Shown here: piece after piece, positions 8,307 through 18,630 of the stretch
How positions within the stretch are numbered: the first letter of the stretch is position 1
Layout: the number at the start of each line of letters is the position of its first letter
Assembly (NCBI RefSeq): GCF_001435345.1
Contig: NZ_AZGO01000065.1
Span: 137,807-201,806 of the forward strand
Direction: 5' to 3'
DNA length: 64,000 nt
From: Limosilactobacillus pontis DSM 8475
Lineage (GTDB): Bacteria > Bacillota > Bacilli > Lactobacillales > Lactobacillaceae
Made by a program: the position numbers and the translations under genes
The notes under the pieces: generated by a model
What the model saw: the letters and a program-made list of their open reading frames with translations, nothing else
The model's database searches: none
Told to the model about the DNA's origin: nothing

Positions 8307-9092
8307 GTGGCTAGAGAAGTGACCGACTTCAACGGGATCATCATCTACCGGCAGGACTACCGGGAGCGCGACCTCCTAGTGAAGATGCTGACTGATAAGA
8401 TCGGCCCGGCGATGTTTTTTGTCAAGGGGGCCAAGAAGCGGGGCTTTCGCCTGGCCGCTGACATCCTGCCCTTCACCCACGGCAGCTACATTGGCTCGCT
8501 GGCCGATGACGGGTTGAGCTTCATCAACGTCGCCAGCGAGACCCACCAGTACCGTAATATCATTGCTGACATCAGCAAGAATGCCTATGCCACCTATATT
8601 CTCTCTTTGGTTGACCACGCCTTTCCTGATGGCCGGAGCATCGGCGGGTGTTTTAACCAGGTGGCGGCGGCCCTAGAGCGAATCGACCAGGGAGTCGACG
8701 AGCAGGTAATCGCCAACGTGATTGAGATCCAGCTGCTGACGATGTTCGGGGTGGCCCCTAACTGGGACCGGTGCGTGGTCTGCGGCCAGGATCAGGGCCC
8801 CCTTGACTTTTCCGAGGAGTCCGGGGGGATGCTGTGTAGTCGGCACTGGTACCTGGACCCGCGCCGACTACACCTCGACCGGCGAACCGTCTACTTTCTC
8901 CAGCGCATGGCCCACGCCAACCTCCAGCAAGTGCGCAAGATTAGTATCAACCCGGTGACCAAGCGCCGTATCCAGGCAGTCCTCGACACCATCTACAACG
9001 ACCAGGTGGGCCTGAAGCTGAAGAGCAAGCATTTTATCGACGAGATGCACCGTTGGGAACAAAAGATGGGGAATTTGTCGACAAATGATTGA
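8307..9092 (+). CDS. recO: DNA repair protein RecO
   Basis: RecO mediates RecA loading and strand annealing in the RecFOR pathway. The 261-residue protein has an N-terminal OB fold (about 1-80) and a helical C-terminal part with a zinc-type cluster CVVCG...CSRHW (about residues 155-180). Translation starts at GTG 8307, nine bases after CGAGGAGGA. The stop codon lies inside the -35 box of the next promoter. It closes the phoH-to-recO cluster. Confidence 0.95.
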   Translation: MAREVTDFNGIIIYRQDYRERDLLVKMLTDKIGPAMFFVKGAKKRGFRLAADILPFTHGSYIGSLADDGLSFINVASETHQYRNIIADISKNAYATYILSLVDHAFPDGRSIGGCFNQVAAALERIDQGVDEQVIANVIEIQLLTMFGVAPNWDRCVVCGQDQGPLDFSEESGGMLCSRHWYLDPRRLHLDRRTVYFLQRMAHANLQQVRKISINPVTKRRIQAVLDTIYNDQVGLKLKSKHFIDEMHRWEQKMGNLSTND

Positions 9093-9117
9093 CTTTCAAA
9101 AGGACATTATCTATTAT
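9089..9117 (+). promoter_or_regulatory. glyQS promoter
   Basis: TTGACT (9089-9094), a 17-base spacer and TATTAT (9112-9117). The -35 box overlaps the recO stop codon. Confidence 0.8.
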
Positions 9118-9357
9118 TAGGTACGTATTTAAGAAACACCTCAATTGAATACGTGCAGCCACGACGGAGAATGATGATGGCCAGTACCATGACAGCGAAT
9201 GGGGGAGAGTGAAAGCCCTAGCATGGTCGGCCATCACGGGCCCTCCACCAGCTGGATAAACTAAGCTGTTTTGCAGGAATTGCAAAAAAGCAGGGTGGAA
9301 CCGCGAATCAATCTCGTCCCTGCAGTTACTATCAGGTAGTAGCTGCAGGGGCTTTTT
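9118..9357 (+). promoter_or_regulatory. T-box riboswitch controlling glyQS
   Basis: The leader contains the invariant T-box sequence AGGGTGGAACCGCG (9292-9305) and then an intrinsic terminator. The terminator arms are CCCTGCAGTTACT (9318-9330) and AGTAGCTGCAGGG (9338-9350), followed by a T-run. The upstream stem I pairs ATGGCC with GGCCAT around 9177-9237 and offers a GGC glycine codon as specifier. Binding of uncharged tRNA-Gly should stabilise the antiterminator and turn on glycyl-tRNA synthetase. The exact specifier position is inferred. The 280-base gap between recO and glyQ is fully explained by this element. Confidence 0.93.
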
Positions 9358-9380
9358 ACTTAGAGAAGGGAAGAATGACG

Positions 9381-10379
9381 ATGACAACGAAGAAGCTAAG
9401 TGTCCAAGACATCATCTTTACACTTGAACAGTACTGGGCCAAGCAGGGCTGCATGTTGATGCAGGCCTACGATACCGAAAAGGGGGCCGGGACGATGAGC
9501 CCCTACACCTTCCTGCGCGCCATTGGGCCGGAACCGTGGAACGCAGCCTATGTTGAACCATCCCGGCGGCCAGCGGATGGTCGTTACGGGGAGAACCCCA
9601 ACCGGCTCTACCAGCACCACCAGTTCCAGGTGATCATGAAGCCATCACCGGACAACATCCAGGACCTCTACCTGGGGAGTTTGCGTGAGCTCGGCATCGA
9701 GCCCCTGGAGCATGACATCCGCTTCGTTGAAGATAACTGGGAGAACCCATCGATGGGTTGTGCCGGTGTTGGTTGGGAGATCTGGCTCGACGGGATGGAG
9801 GTCACCCAGTTCACTTACTTCCAGGTTGTCGGTGAGCTGCCGATGAACCCGGTGGCCTCCGAGGTTACCTACGGGCTGGAGCGACTGGCTGAATACATCC
9901 AGAACGTTGATTCCGTTTACGACCTTGAATGGGCCGACGGGGTCCTCTACGGTGATATCTTCAAGGAACCGGAATACGAGCACTCCAAGTACGCCTTTGA
10001 GGAGAGCAACCAGGAGATGCTCCTGCAGGCCTTCAACGACTATGAGGCCGAGGCCAAGCGCCTGATCAAGCTCGGCCTAGTTCACCCGGCCTATGACTAC
10101 GTTCTGAAGTGCAGCCACACCTTCAACCTGCTCGATGCCCGGGGTGCTGTCTCCGTGACCGAGCGGGCCGGCTACCTGCACCGGATTCGGATCATGGCCA
10201 AGTCGATTGCCAAGGCCTTCGTCGAGGAACGGCGCAAGCGGGGCTTCCCACTGATCCATGACGACAAGCTGCGTCAAAAGACCCTTGATGAATACACCAA
10301 GAAGGCCGAGCAAGAGAAGCAGCGGGCAGCAAAGAAGGCTGCTAAAAAGGCAAAGCAAGCACAGAAGGGGGACAAGTAA
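9381..10379 (+). CDS. glyQ: glycine--tRNA ligase alpha subunit
   Basis: Catalytic subunit of the alpha2-beta2 bacterial glycyl-tRNA synthetase. The family block [20 protein letters not shown] is present, as is the class II fold with [13 protein letters not shown]. The ATG at 9381 has GAAGGGAAG at a better spacing than the ATG two codons earlier (9375); either is possible. The product is about 332 residues, slightly longer than usual because of a Lys/Ala-rich charged tail ([15 protein letters not shown]). glyS starts two bases after its stop. Expression is set by the T-box leader. Confidence 0.97.
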   Translation: MTTKKLSVQDIIFTLEQYWAKQGCMLMQAYDTEKGAGTMSPYTFLRAIGPEPWNAAYVEPSRRPADGRYGENPNRLYQHHQFQVIMKPSPDNIQDLYLGSLRELGIEPLEHDIRFVEDNWENPSMGCAGVGWEIWLDGMEVTQFTYFQVVGELPMNPVASEVTYGLERLAEYIQNVDSVYDLEWADGVLYGDIFKEPEYEHSKYAFEESNQEMLLQAFNDYEAEAKRLIKLGLVHPAYDYVLKCSHTFNLLDARGAVSVTERAGYLHRIRIMAKSIAKAFVEERRKRGFPLIHDDKLRQKTLDEYTKKAEQEKQRAAKKAAKKAKQAQKGDK

Positions 10380-10381
10380 AC

Positions 10382-12460
10382 ATGGCTAATTCATACTTAT
10401 TAGAGGTCGGCGTCGAGGAAATGCCTGCTCACGTGGTCACGCCAAGCATCAAGCAGCTCCATCAGCGGGTGGCCGACTACCTAAAGAAAGAGCGAATCTC
10501 ATTTGACAATATCAAGGAATACGCCACCCCACGGCGGATGGCCCTCCTGATCTCCGGCCTGGCCGACAAGCAGCCTGACATTGACGAGTCCGTCAAGGGC
10601 CCGGCCAAGAAGATTGCCCAGGACGCCGACGGTAACTGGACCAAGGCGGCGATCGGCTTCACCCGGGGACAGGGCGCCACGGTCGACGATATCGAGTTTA
10701 AGGACGTCAAGGGCGTCGAATACGTCTTCGTCGAGAAGCATATCGCTGGAAAGCCAGTCGCTGAGGTTCTTCAGGGCCTGCCGGACGTCATCACGGCGAT
10801 GAACTTCCCAACCCTGATGAAGTGGGGTTATAACAACCTTCAGTTCATCCGGCCAATCCGTTGGCTGGTCTCCCTGCTCAATGACCAGGTCGTACCGTTT
10901 AAGATCCTCGACGTTGAGGCGGGGCGGACGACCAAGGGCCACCGTTTCCTGGGTCATGATGTTGAGCTCAAGCAGGCCACCGACTACGAGGATGCCCTCC
11001 ATGACCAGTTTGTGATTGCCGACCAGGCAAAGCGTAAGCAAGTGATCACTGACCAGATTGACGCCATCGTCAAGGAACACGACTGGGTTATCGACAAGGA
11101 TGCCGACCTCCTGGAAGAGGTCAACAACCTGGTTGAATGGCCGACCGCCTTTGCGGGCTCCTTTGACCCCAAGTACTTGGTCCTTCCCGACGAGGTCTTG
11201 ATCACCTCAATGAAGGATAACCAACGCTTCTTCTACCTTCGTGACCATGACGGCAAGCTTCTGCCGCACTTCATCGCTGTCCGTAACGGGAACGATGAGT
11301 ACCTGGATAACGTGATCAAGGGGAACGAGCGGGTGCTGGTTCCGCGGCTGGAAGATGCCAAGTTCTTCTATGAGGAAGACCAGAAGATCACCATCGATCA
11401 GTACGTCGGCCGGCTCAAGCGGGTCAGCTTCCACGACAAGATCAGCTCGATGTATGATAAGATGCAGCGGGTGGCCGTCATCGCCCGCCTGCTCGGGGAA
11501 CGCCTTGGCCTCAGCGATGACGAACTGGCCGATCTCGACCGGGCCGCCCACATCTACAAGTTCGACCTGACCACCCAGATGGTCGGCGAGTTTGCTGAAC
11601 TGCAGGGGATCATGGGTGAGATCTACGCCAAGATCTTCGGCGAGAAGGACGATGTCGCCACCGCCATCCGCGAGCACTACATGCCAATCTCTGCCGAGGG
11701 TGAACTCCCGCAGACCAAGATTGGCGCCATCCTGGCCGTCGCCGACAAGCTTGACAGCATCATGAGTTTCTTTGCCGTCGGTATGATTCCGTCCGGCTCC
11801 AACGACCCGTATGCCTTGCGTCGTCAGGCCTTTGGGATTGTCCGGATCATCAATGATCGCAACTGGCACCTGCCGCTGATGGGGATGCAGGATGCGGTCA
11901 TCGGCGCCTTTGGACAGGCCGGTCTGCAGATTGACTTTGACTTGACCGCCAACCAGGACCAGGTGCGGGCCTTCTTCCTCGACCGGCTCAAGCAGCTCTT
12001 TGCCGGTGAGAAGCTGCGTCACGACATTGTCGACGCGGTTACTGATACCCAGGGAGTCGACATCGCCAACGTGATTGAGGCGGCCCAGGCCATTGACAGT
12101 CACAAGGACGATGACAACTTCAAGGAGGCGGTTGAGGCCCTGACCCGGGTTCTGCGGATTGCCAAGAAGGGTAAGTTCGGTGATGCAATGCCGGGCGTCA
12201 ACCCGGACCTCTTTGTCAACCCATCTGAACAGCAGCTCTACGACGCCGTCAACGCGGTTAAGGAGCAGTTTGCTGACCGGACCGTGGCCGAAAACTTCAC
12301 CGCCCTGCGTGGCCTGGCACCCGTGATCAGCACCTACTTCGATGAGAACATGATCATGGACAAGGATGCGGCCGTTCGCCAGAACCGGCTCGCCCAGCTG
12401 ACCATCCTGGCCCGGCTGGCGGCCGTGGTGGGGAACCTCAACGACCTGATCGTCAAGTAA
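10382..12460 (+). CDS. glyS: glycine--tRNA ligase beta subunit
   Basis: The beta subunit carries tRNA recognition for the tetrameric glycyl-tRNA synthetase. The 692-residue length is normal. It begins with the conserved LLEVGVEEMPAHVV and contains PTLMKWGYNNLQFIRPIRW, an HD-type region around EYATPRRMAL/HIYKFDLTTQMV, and a C-terminal anticodon-binding (DALR-like) domain. It is translationally tied to glyQ by a two-base gap. No terminator is evident before the dnaG leader. Confidence 0.97.
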   Translation: MANSYLLEVGVEEMPAHVVTPSIKQLHQRVADYLKKERISFDNIKEYATPRRMALLISGLADKQPDIDESVKGPAKKIAQDADGNWTKAAIGFTRGQGATVDDIEFKDVKGVEYVFVEKHIAGKPVAEVLQGLPDVITAMNFPTLMKWGYNNLQFIRPIRWLVSLLNDQVVPFKILDVEAGRTTKGHRFLGHDVELKQATDYEDALHDQFVIADQAKRKQVITDQIDAIVKEHDWVIDKDADLLEEVNNLVEWPTAFAGSFDPKYLVLPDEVLITSMKDNQRFFYLRDHDGKLLPHFIAVRNGNDEYLDNVIKGNERVLVPRLEDAKFFYEEDQKITIDQYVGRLKRVSFHDKISSMYDKMQRVAVIARLLGERLGLSDDELADLDRAAHIYKFDLTTQMVGEFAELQGIMGEIYAKIFGEKDDVATAIREHYMPISAEGELPQTKIGAILAVADKLDSIMSFFAVGMIPSGSNDPYALRRQAFGIVRIINDRNWHLPLMGMQDAVIGAFGQAGLQIDFDLTANQDQVRAFFLDRLKQLFAGEKLRHDIVDAVTDTQGVDIANVIEAAQAIDSHKDDDNFKEAVEALTRVLRIAKKGKFGDAMPGVNPDLFVNPSEQQLYDAVNAVKEQFADRTVAENFTALRGLAPVISTYFDENMIMDKDAAVRQNRLAQLTILARLAAVVGNLNDLIVK

Positions 12461-12574
12461 TGAGGGCTTTTATTTGAAATTCTCGCAATTTGTGGTATCT
12501 TATATACTAAGTGAATTATGGTTAAATGATTGATTGGAGGGTCGCATTCCGTTGGGTTGCGGCCTTTCGTTACT

Positions 12575-12584
12575 GTTCGCGAAC
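12575..12584. repeat. 10-bp palindrome in the dnaG leader
   Basis: GTTCGCGAAC is a perfect 10-base palindrome 22 bases before the dnaG start. Its half-sites point the opposite way from a LexA box. An AT-rich stretch at 12474-12508 (TTGAAA, then TATCTT/TATACT) may be the dnaG promoter but has no ideal spacing. Confidence 0.35.
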
Positions 12585-12605
12585 CTAATCAAGTGGGGTG
12601 ATTCA

Positions 12606-14477
12606 ATGGCCAGAATACCACGTGAGATAATCGATCAAGTTCGTAATTCAGTTGATATTAGCGACGTCATTGGACAATACGTCCAGCTCAAGCGGGCCGG
12701 TAAGAACTTCACCGGCCTGTGTCCCTTCCATGAGGAGCAGACCCCGTCCTTTTCCGTCAATGCCGAGAAGCAGTTCTACCACTGCTTTGGTTGTGGGCGG
12801 AGCGGGAACGTCTTTCAGTTCCTAATGGACTACAAGCACATCAGCTTTGTTGAGGCCGTTCAGGAGGTTGCCAAGCTGGGGGGCACCACGCTGCCGAGCA
12901 GCTACACGGCTGATTCCACTCCCCAGCAGACCAGCCCGGTTGACCGGGAACAGGGTCAGCTTCTGGACCTCCATGACAAGGCGGCCCAGCTGTACCACCA
13001 CATCCTGCTCAACACCCCTGCTGGGGAGCCGGCCCGGCGCTACCTGCAGAAACGTGGAATGTCGCGTGACCTGATTGAAAAATTTGGGATCGGTTTTGCT
13101 CCCGTCCAGCGGATCTTGGCCCCGTACTGTGCCCAGCAAAAACTTGATTACCAGCTGATGCGCAAGTCCGGGCTCTTCACCGAGGATCGCGACGGCAAGC
13201 TGCAGGACCGGTTTGTCGAGCGGGTGATGTTCCCGATCAGAAACGCTCAGGGAAAGGTGATCGCCTTCTCCGGGCGGCTGCTTAACACCGCCCAGACAGA
13301 CCTGCCTAAGTACCTTAACAGTCCGGAGACCCCGATCTTCAACAAACGGCGGACCCTCTTCAACCTGGACTTGGCAAAGAAGGCCGCCCGGGATGATGGG
13401 CGTCTCTACCTGTTTGAGGGGTTCATGGATGTGATCTCGGCCTTTGGTGCCGGTGTCGAGAACGGGATTGCCTCGATGGGGACCTCCTTCACGTCGGAGC
13501 AGGTCCAGATCATCAACCGGACGACCAAGCAGCTCGATATCTGCTATGACGGTGATTCGGCCGGGCAAAACGCAATCGACCGGGCAATCAGCCTGGTCCA
13601 GGACCACCAGAACGGCCGCCTGAACGTGCAGGTCGTTCAGTTGCCGGCGGGGGTCGACCCAGACGAGTACGTTCAGCAGAACGGGGCCGCTAAGTTCCGT
13701 GAATACGTGCATGACCAGGAGGAGACAACGACCGATTTCTACCTTCGTTTTCTGCGCAACGGCCGCAACCTGAATAACCAGCAGGAACTGATGGCCTACC
13801 TGGATGCGGTCCTCAAGGAAATTGCCCGCCTGGATACCCCCCTGGCCCAGGACATGTACCTGAGCAAGCTGGCCGACGAGTTTAAGCTGGACAAGGCCGC
13901 CCTGCAGGGGCAACTGCGTCAGTTCCAAGGTGAATTACACCTGCAGCCAACCCAGCCAGCGCAGTCCTATCAGGAGCAGGCGGCAATTGCGTATGCACCA
14001 CCGGCCCAACCGACCACGGTTAAGATCGACCGCACCGAGCTGGCCGAGCAGATCCTGCTCCGGTACATGCTCCATGACCCCAACGTCTGGAGCCATGTCC
14101 GGGCCCAGGATCACTTTCACTTCATCCACGAGAAATACGAATCCCTGTACATGGTTGCCAGCAGTTATTTCTCGGAGTACGGTGATTACACAACGGCCCG
14201 CTTCCTTGATTATCTGGCGGCTTACCCTGACTTGCGGACGACGCTCAGTCAGGTCGAACAGCTGACGGTAAACCCGGATGTGGACATGCAGGTGATCGAC
14301 GACTGCCTACGCACCCTGACCCAGCAGACTCCCCTGCAGGATCAGATCGAGCAGGTCCGCGCCCAGCTCAAGGAGGCCAGTACCCTGAATAATACCGAGC
14401 TGGCCACCCAGCTGACGGTTAACCTGATTAAACTACTAAAGAAGCAACAACAGTATAAAGCGGAGGAGACTAAATAG
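12606..14477 (+). CDS. dnaG: DNA primase
   Basis: DnaG makes RNA primers for replication. The 623-residue protein starts [14 protein letters not shown] with a GTGGGGTG site upstream; an in-frame extension back to 12534 lacks family similarity. The N-terminal CHC2 zinc finger shows CPFHEE and [15 protein letters not shown] core carries [10 protein letters not shown] and the acidic YDGDSAG motif. A C-terminal helicase-binding domain of about 150 residues follows. Only one base separates its stop from rpoD, the classical macromolecular-synthesis arrangement. Confidence 0.98.
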   Translation: MARIPREIIDQVRNSVDISDVIGQYVQLKRAGKNFTGLCPFHEEQTPSFSVNAEKQFYHCFGCGRSGNVFQFLMDYKHISFVEAVQEVAKLGGTTLPSSYTADSTPQQTSPVDREQGQLLDLHDKAAQLYHHILLNTPAGEPARRYLQKRGMSRDLIEKFGIGFAPVQRILAPYCAQQKLDYQLMRKSGLFTEDRDGKLQDRFVERVMFPIRNAQGKVIAFSGRLLNTAQTDLPKYLNSPETPIFNKRRTLFNLDLAKKAARDDGRLYLFEGFMDVISAFGAGVENGIASMGTSFTSEQVQIINRTTKQLDICYDGDSAGQNAIDRAISLVQDHQNGRLNVQVVQLPAGVDPDEYVQQNGAAKFREYVHDQEETTTDFYLRFLRNGRNLNNQQELMAYLDAVLKEIARLDTPLAQDMYLSKLADEFKLDKAALQGQLRQFQGELHLQPTQPAQSYQEQAAIAYAPPAQPTTVKIDRTELAEQILLRYMLHDPNVWSHVRAQDHFHFIHEKYESLYMVASSYFSEYGDYTTARFLDYLAAYPDLRTTLSQVEQLTVNPDVDMQVIDDCLRTLTQQTPLQDQIEQVRAQLKEASTLNNTELATQLTVNLIKLLKKQQQYKAEETK

Positions 14478-14478
14478 T

Positions 14479-15621
14479 ATGGCAAAGAGTAAGAAGAAAG
14501 ACCTTGTTATCTCAAATAGTGACAGCTTTGATCAGCATGAATACGACACTGCCGTTGGTAAACTGATTCGCCATTACAAGAAGCAAAAGGAAGTCAAGTA
14601 CGACGAGCTGACCGAACAGATTGCCAAGCTCTTTGAACTGAACGCTAACGGGATCGACAACCTCTTGCAAAACGTCGAGGACGCTGGGATTAGTGTTGTT
14701 GACAATAACGGGGACCCTGACCCGCGGGCATTGAAGGCGACGGAGAAGCTGTCCCAGAGTGCGATGAAGGATACTTCAGCACCAACCGGCGTGAAGATCA
14801 ACGACCCGGTTCGGATGTACCTAAAGGAGATCGGTCGGGTCAAACTACTGACGGCCGACGAGGAGGTTCAATTGGCCCTGCGGATCGAGCAGGGTGATGA
14901 TGAGGCCAAGCAGGAGCTGGCCGAGGCGAACCTGCGGCTGGTGGTTTCGATTGCCAAGCGCTACGTCGGCCGGGGGATGCAGTTCTTGGACCTGATCCAG
15001 GAGGGAAACATGGGCCTGATGAAGGCGGTCGAGAAGTTCGACTACCGGCGGGGTTTCAAGTTTTCCACCTACGCTACCTGGTGGATCCGGCAGGCCATCA
15101 CCCGGGCGATTGCTGACCAAGCCCGGACGATTCGGATTCCAGTCCATATGGTGGAAACGATCAACAAGCTGATCCGGATCCAGCGGCAGCTGCTCCAGGA
15201 CCTCGGGCGAGAACCATTGCCTGAAGAGATCGGGGCCGAGATGGACATGCCAACGGAGAAGGTCCGTAACATCCTGAAGATTGCCCAGGAGCCGGTCTCC
15301 CTGGAAACCCCAATCGGTGAGGAGGATGACTCCCACCTGGGTGATTTCATCGAGGACCAGGATGCCACCAGCCCGGCTGACCACGCGGCTTACGAGATGA
15401 TGAAGAAGCAACTGGAGAACGTCCTGGATACGTTGACCGACCGGGAAGAGAACGTCTTGCGCCTGCGGTTTGGCCTGGATGACGGCCGGACCCGGACCCT
15501 GGAAGAGGTCGGCAAGGTCTTCGGCGTAACCCGGGAACGGATCCGGCAGATTGAGGCCAAGGCCCTGCGGAAGCTGCGCCACCCATCCCGCTCCAAGCAG
15601 TTGAAGGATTTCCTGGAGTAA
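14479..15621 (+). CDS. rpoD: RNA polymerase housekeeping sigma factor SigA
   Basis: Primary sigma-70 factor, 380 residues, typical of Firmicutes. It shows region 1.1, region 1.2 ([14 protein letters not shown]), region 2 with the -10-recognising helix ([18 protein letters not shown]), region 3, and region 4 with the -35-binding helix-turn-helix ([20 protein letters not shown]). Strong similarity throughout leaves no doubt. It is cotranscribed with dnaG and ends at a strong terminator. Many promoters noted in this window match its consensus. Confidence 0.98.
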   Translation: MAKSKKKDLVISNSDSFDQHEYDTAVGKLIRHYKKQKEVKYDELTEQIAKLFELNANGIDNLLQNVEDAGISVVDNNGDPDPRALKATEKLSQSAMKDTSAPTGVKINDPVRMYLKEIGRVKLLTADEEVQLALRIEQGDDEAKQELAEANLRLVVSIAKRYVGRGMQFLDLIQEGNMGLMKAVEKFDYRRGFKFSTYATWWIRQAITRAIADQARTIRIPVHMVETINKLIRIQRQLLQDLGREPLPEEIGAEMDMPTEKVRNILKIAQEPVSLETPIGEEDDSHLGDFIEDQDATSPADHAAYEMMKKQLENVLDTLTDREENVLRLRFGLDDGRTRTLEEVGKVFGVTRERIRQIEAKALRKLRHPSRSKQLKDFLE

Positions 15622-15653
15622 ACGGGTTCTTATTAATTAAATACGGAAAAATG

Positions 15654-15688
15654 ACGGATTGTGACCAATTTGGTGGCAATCCGTTTTT
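15654..15688 (+). terminator. dnaG-rpoD terminator
   Basis: ACGGATTG and CAATCCGT (15654-15661 and 15677-15684) form the stem, extended outward by A/T pairs, with a T-run to 15688. Confidence 0.85.
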
Positions 15689-15805
15689 CCAATTATGGAT
15701 CTTGAACATTAAAATAAAGTTAAAAAGAAATTAAAATAAGCTTGACCGCGCCGTGTTTTGACAATAAACTTAATATAATTTAACGATTAGAGAGGAAATG
15801 ACGCT

Positions 15806-16990
15806 ATGCCTGAATTAGCACACGATTTGTTAGGGACGATTAACCACCGGCTCGATGCCCAGAAGCCATCTGGGATCCGGGCCTTTGACCAGGAAGTTTC
15901 CAAGGTGCCAGGAATCATCAAGCTGACCCTGGGCGAACCGGACATGAATACGCCGGAACACGTCAAGCAGGCGGCCATCAAGAGCATCCAGGAAAACGAT
16001 TCCCACTACGCTCCCCAGGCGGGAAAGCCAGAACTGCTGGCGGCGATCAGCAAGTACATCAAGGATACCCGGGGTGTCGACTATGACCCAAGTCAGGAAG
16101 TCGTGGTTACCGTTGGGGCAACCGAGGCTGTCGTGGCGGCCCTCTTTTCCCTGCTGAACACCGGTGATAAGGTGATCATTCCCACCCCAGTCTTCTCCCT
16201 GTACTTCCCACTGGTTGCCATGACCGGGGCCACTGCAGTTCAGGTTGATACCTCCGCAGATGGCTTCGTCCTGACGCCAGAACGCTTGGAAGAGGTTATC
16301 CAGCGCGAGGGCAAGGGGGTCAAGGCGGTCATGCTCAACTACCCATCCAACCCGACCGGCCGCGAATACCCGCAAGATATTCTGGCGGGCCTGGCCAAGG
16401 TCATCGCCAAGCACCACCTGTACGCGATTGCCGATGAGATCTACAGCGACCTGGTCTACGGGGTCAAGCACTATTCGATTGCCACAATGATCCCTGAACG
16501 GACCCTGTTCATCTCCGGCCTGTCCAAGTCCCATGCCATGACCGGTTACCGGCTGGGATATGTTGCTGGTCCCGCTCAGATCATGGCCAGCATCCGTAAG
16601 ATGCACGCCTACCTGGTCACAACGGTCACCGATAACGTTCAGGCCGCTGCCGTTGAGGCTTTAAACAACGGTCGTCAGGATCCAGTTGACTTTCGTGAGA
16701 CCTACGAACACCGCCGGGACCTGGTTGCTGAGGGTCTCCGCAATCTTGGCTTTGAGATGTCGACGCCGCAGGGGGCCTTCTACATCTTTGCTAAGATCCC
16801 GGATCAGTTCGGCAAGGACGATGTCACCTTCGCTAAGCGTCTGGCCACGGAGGCCCGGGTCGGCGTCACCCCGGGGAGTGCCTTTGGGGCCGGTGGTGAA
16901 GGTTACGTCCGTCTCTCTTACGCCTCATCCGATGAGGACCTCACGGAGGCCCTGCGCCGGATCGGTGAATTTGTCAAGAAACTGAATTAA
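15806..16990 (+). CDS. class I/II PLP-dependent aminotransferase
   Basis: Fold type I aminotransferase of the aspartate aminotransferase family, 394 residues. The PLP-binding lysine is in SGLSKSHAMTGYRLG (about residue 237). Other signatures are NYPSNPTGREY and ADEIYSDLVY. It resembles PatA-type enzymes (N-acetyl-L,L-diaminopimelate or aromatic/branched aminotransferases), but the substrate cannot be set from sequence alone. The ATG at 15806 has AGAGAGGAAATG nearby. It stands alone between rpoD and trmK with an AT-rich upstream region containing TATAAT (15774-15779) and TTGACA (15758-15763), although those two boxes are too close to work together. Confidence 0.93.
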   Translation: MPELAHDLLGTINHRLDAQKPSGIRAFDQEVSKVPGIIKLTLGEPDMNTPEHVKQAAIKSIQENDSHYAPQAGKPELLAAISKYIKDTRGVDYDPSQEVVVTVGATEAVVAALFSLLNTGDKVIIPTPVFSLYFPLVAMTGATAVQVDTSADGFVLTPERLEEVIQREGKGVKAVMLNYPSNPTGREYPQDILAGLAKVIAKHHLYAIADEIYSDLVYGVKHYSIATMIPERTLFISGLSKSHAMTGYRLGYVAGPAQIMASIRKMHAYLVTTVTDNVQAAAVEALNNGRQDPVDFRETYEHRRDLVAEGLRNLGFEMSTPQGAFYIFAKIPDQFGKDDVTFAKRLATEARVGVTPGSAFGAGGEGYVRLSYASSDEDLTEALRRIGEFVKKLN

Positions 16991-16999
16991 AATTGTCTG

Positions 17000-17036
17000 A
17001 AAAGTACCTGCTGGTCTCATGCCTGCGGGCACTTTT
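17000..17036 (+). terminator. terminator after the aminotransferase gene
   Basis: AAAAGTACCTGC (17000-17011) pairs with GCGGGCACTTTT (17025-17036) with one mismatch, ending in T residues. A TATACT box (17040-17045) for trmK follows at once. Confidence 0.75.
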
Positions 17037-17078
17037 TGTTATACTAGTGTTAAAATGACAATAAAGAAGGATGTTAAC

Positions 17079-17786
17079 GTGAACGAGAAACACTTATCAA
17101 AACGTCTGGCGACCGTCGCCAGTTATGTGCCGGCCGGGGCGCGGATGGCCGACATCGGCTCTGATCATGCCTACCTGCCGGCGGCTCTGGCACTGACGAA
17201 GAAGATCAGCTATGCGGTGGCCGGTGAGGTCGTCAGGGGCCCCTATGAAAACGCGGTCAATGAGATCAAGGGACACGGCCTGACTGATGTGATCCAGCCT
17301 CGGCTAGCGGATGGCCTGGATGCAATCACAGCCGCCGACCGGATCGATACGGTCGTGATTGCCGGGATGGGCGGGACCCTGATCACCGAGATCCTGGAAC
17401 GCGGGAAAGCACGCCTGGCGGGAGTTTCACGACTGGTTCTCCAGCCCAATGTCGGTGAGGCTCGCCTGCGACGGTGGCTGATGGCTAACCGCTACCAGAT
17501 CGTGGCCGAGCAGATTGTCGGCGAGGATGACCACATCTATGAGATCATTATCGCCGAACCGTCGCTGGTGCCGTTTCGCTACAGCGATTATGAGCTGATG
17601 TTTGGTCCCCACCTGCTGGAGAAGAAGGGCCCGGTCTTCGTTGCCAAGTGGCAAGACTTTGCCAAACGGGAGCGGGGGGTCATCGCCCAGATCGAGCGGG
17701 CCCAGCAGGTACCGGTGGCGCGGATCACTGAGATGAAGCAGAAGTTAGCATTGGTAGCGGAGGCGTTAGACGATGACAGAAATTGA
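17079..17786 (+). CDS. trmK: tRNA (adenine(22)-N(1))-methyltransferase TrmK
   Basis: SAM-dependent enzyme methylating A22 of bacterial tRNAs. About 235 residues with the SAM-binding motif MADIGSDHAYLP near the N terminus, EVVRGPYENAV, and VIAGMGGTLI. Translation probably starts at GTG 17079, seven bases after GAAGGA. The in-frame ATG at 17055 lies only ten bases after the TATACT box and would leave almost no leader. It overlaps nif3 by 14 bases, the usual trmK-nif3 pair. Confidence 0.94.
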   Translation: MNEKHLSKRLATVASYVPAGARMADIGSDHAYLPAALALTKKISYAVAGEVVRGPYENAVNEIKGHGLTDVIQPRLADGLDAITAADRIDTVVIAGMGGTLITEILERGKARLAGVSRLVLQPNVGEARLRRWLMANRYQIVAEQIVGEDDHIYEIIIAEPSLVPFRYSDYELMFGPHLLEKKGPVFVAKWQDFAKRERGVIAQIERAQQVPVARITEMKQKLALVAEALDDDRN

Positions 17787-18615
17787 TGGTAATACCCTGA
17801 TTCAACGCTTTGAGCTGTTCGCCAGCCCCCAGCTGGCCGAGCACTGGGACCACGTTGGCCTGCAGTTAGGCAACCCCGACCGGCCGATCAGAAAGCTGAT
17901 GACGACCCTTGACGTCCGTCCAGAGACCGTCCAGGAGGCCATTGACAATGGGGTGGACTTTATCTTTGCCCACCACCCGGTGATGTTTCACCCGGCCAAA
18001 GACCTCGATACCCGCAACCCACAGAATGCCATGTACGCCCGGCTGCTGGCCCACCAGATCACGGTCTACGCCGCCCATACCAACCTGGATACGGCTAACG
18101 GCGGGATGAACGACTGGCTTGCCACCCAGCTGCACCTCAGCAACTGCCAGCCCTTGGTGCCGGCTGGCAGCGATCCAGTTACCGGTCAACCGGTGGGAAT
18201 GGGGCGGATTGGTGACTTTGCCGGCTCAATGAACGCCGCCGCCTTTGCCCGTTACTGCATGCGGACCTTCAACGTGGCCGGCCTCCGTCTGGTTGTCAAC
18301 CCGGCCGACGCTGACCGGCTGATCCACCGGGTGGCCGTCCTGGGTGGGGCCGGCCAGGACTTCTACCAGCAGGCGGTCAAACGAGGCGCTGACGCCTACG
18401 TCACCGGTGACGTTAGCTACCACTTCGCCCACGACATGATCGCCAACCACCTGACCGTCGTCGACCCCGGCCACCATATTGAGGCGGTAGCCGAGCACGG
18501 CCTGGCGGCTTTGATCCGCGGCTGGCAGAAAGAATACGGCTGGGACTTTGCGGTGATTGAGAACCGGATCAACACGGACCCCTTCACCTTCATGGTGCAG
18601 CAGGATGAGAATTAA
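17773..18615 (+). CDS. Nif3-like dinuclear metal center protein
   Basis: Member of the Nif3/YqfO (GTP cyclohydrolase I type 2 homologue) family, 280 residues. Metal ligands are seen in FAHHPVMFHP (about residues 66-75), AAHTNLDTANGG and near the C terminus VVDPGHHIEAVAEHG. The sequence is much shorter than Bacillus YqfO (~370 residues) and lacks its inserted PII-like central domain. Enzymatic role is not established for the family. Cotranscribed and overlapping with trmK; pepT follows after 15 bases. Confidence 0.93.
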   Translation: MTEIDGNTLIQRFELFASPQLAEHWDHVGLQLGNPDRPIRKLMTTLDVRPETVQEAIDNGVDFIFAHHPVMFHPAKDLDTRNPQNAMYARLLAHQITVYAAHTNLDTANGGMNDWLATQLHLSNCQPLVPAGSDPVTGQPVGMGRIGDFAGSMNAAAFARYCMRTFNVAGLRLVVNPADADRLIHRVAVLGGAGQDFYQQAVKRGADAYVTGDVSYHFAHDMIANHLTVVDPGHHIEAVAEHGLAALIRGWQKEYGWDFAVIENRINTDPFTFMVQQDEN

Positions 18616-18630
18616 AGGAGATGTTCAATA

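Noticed and set aside
12575-12584. Palindrome GTTCGCGAAC as a LexA box for dnaG
   Set aside because: The half-sites are in the reverse order (GTTCG then CGAAC) and lack the four-base spacer of the LexA consensus.
15758-15779. TTGACA and TATAAT before the aminotransferase as one promoter
   Set aside because: The spacer is only 10 bases, too short for sigma-A; at least one box must belong to another or no promoter.
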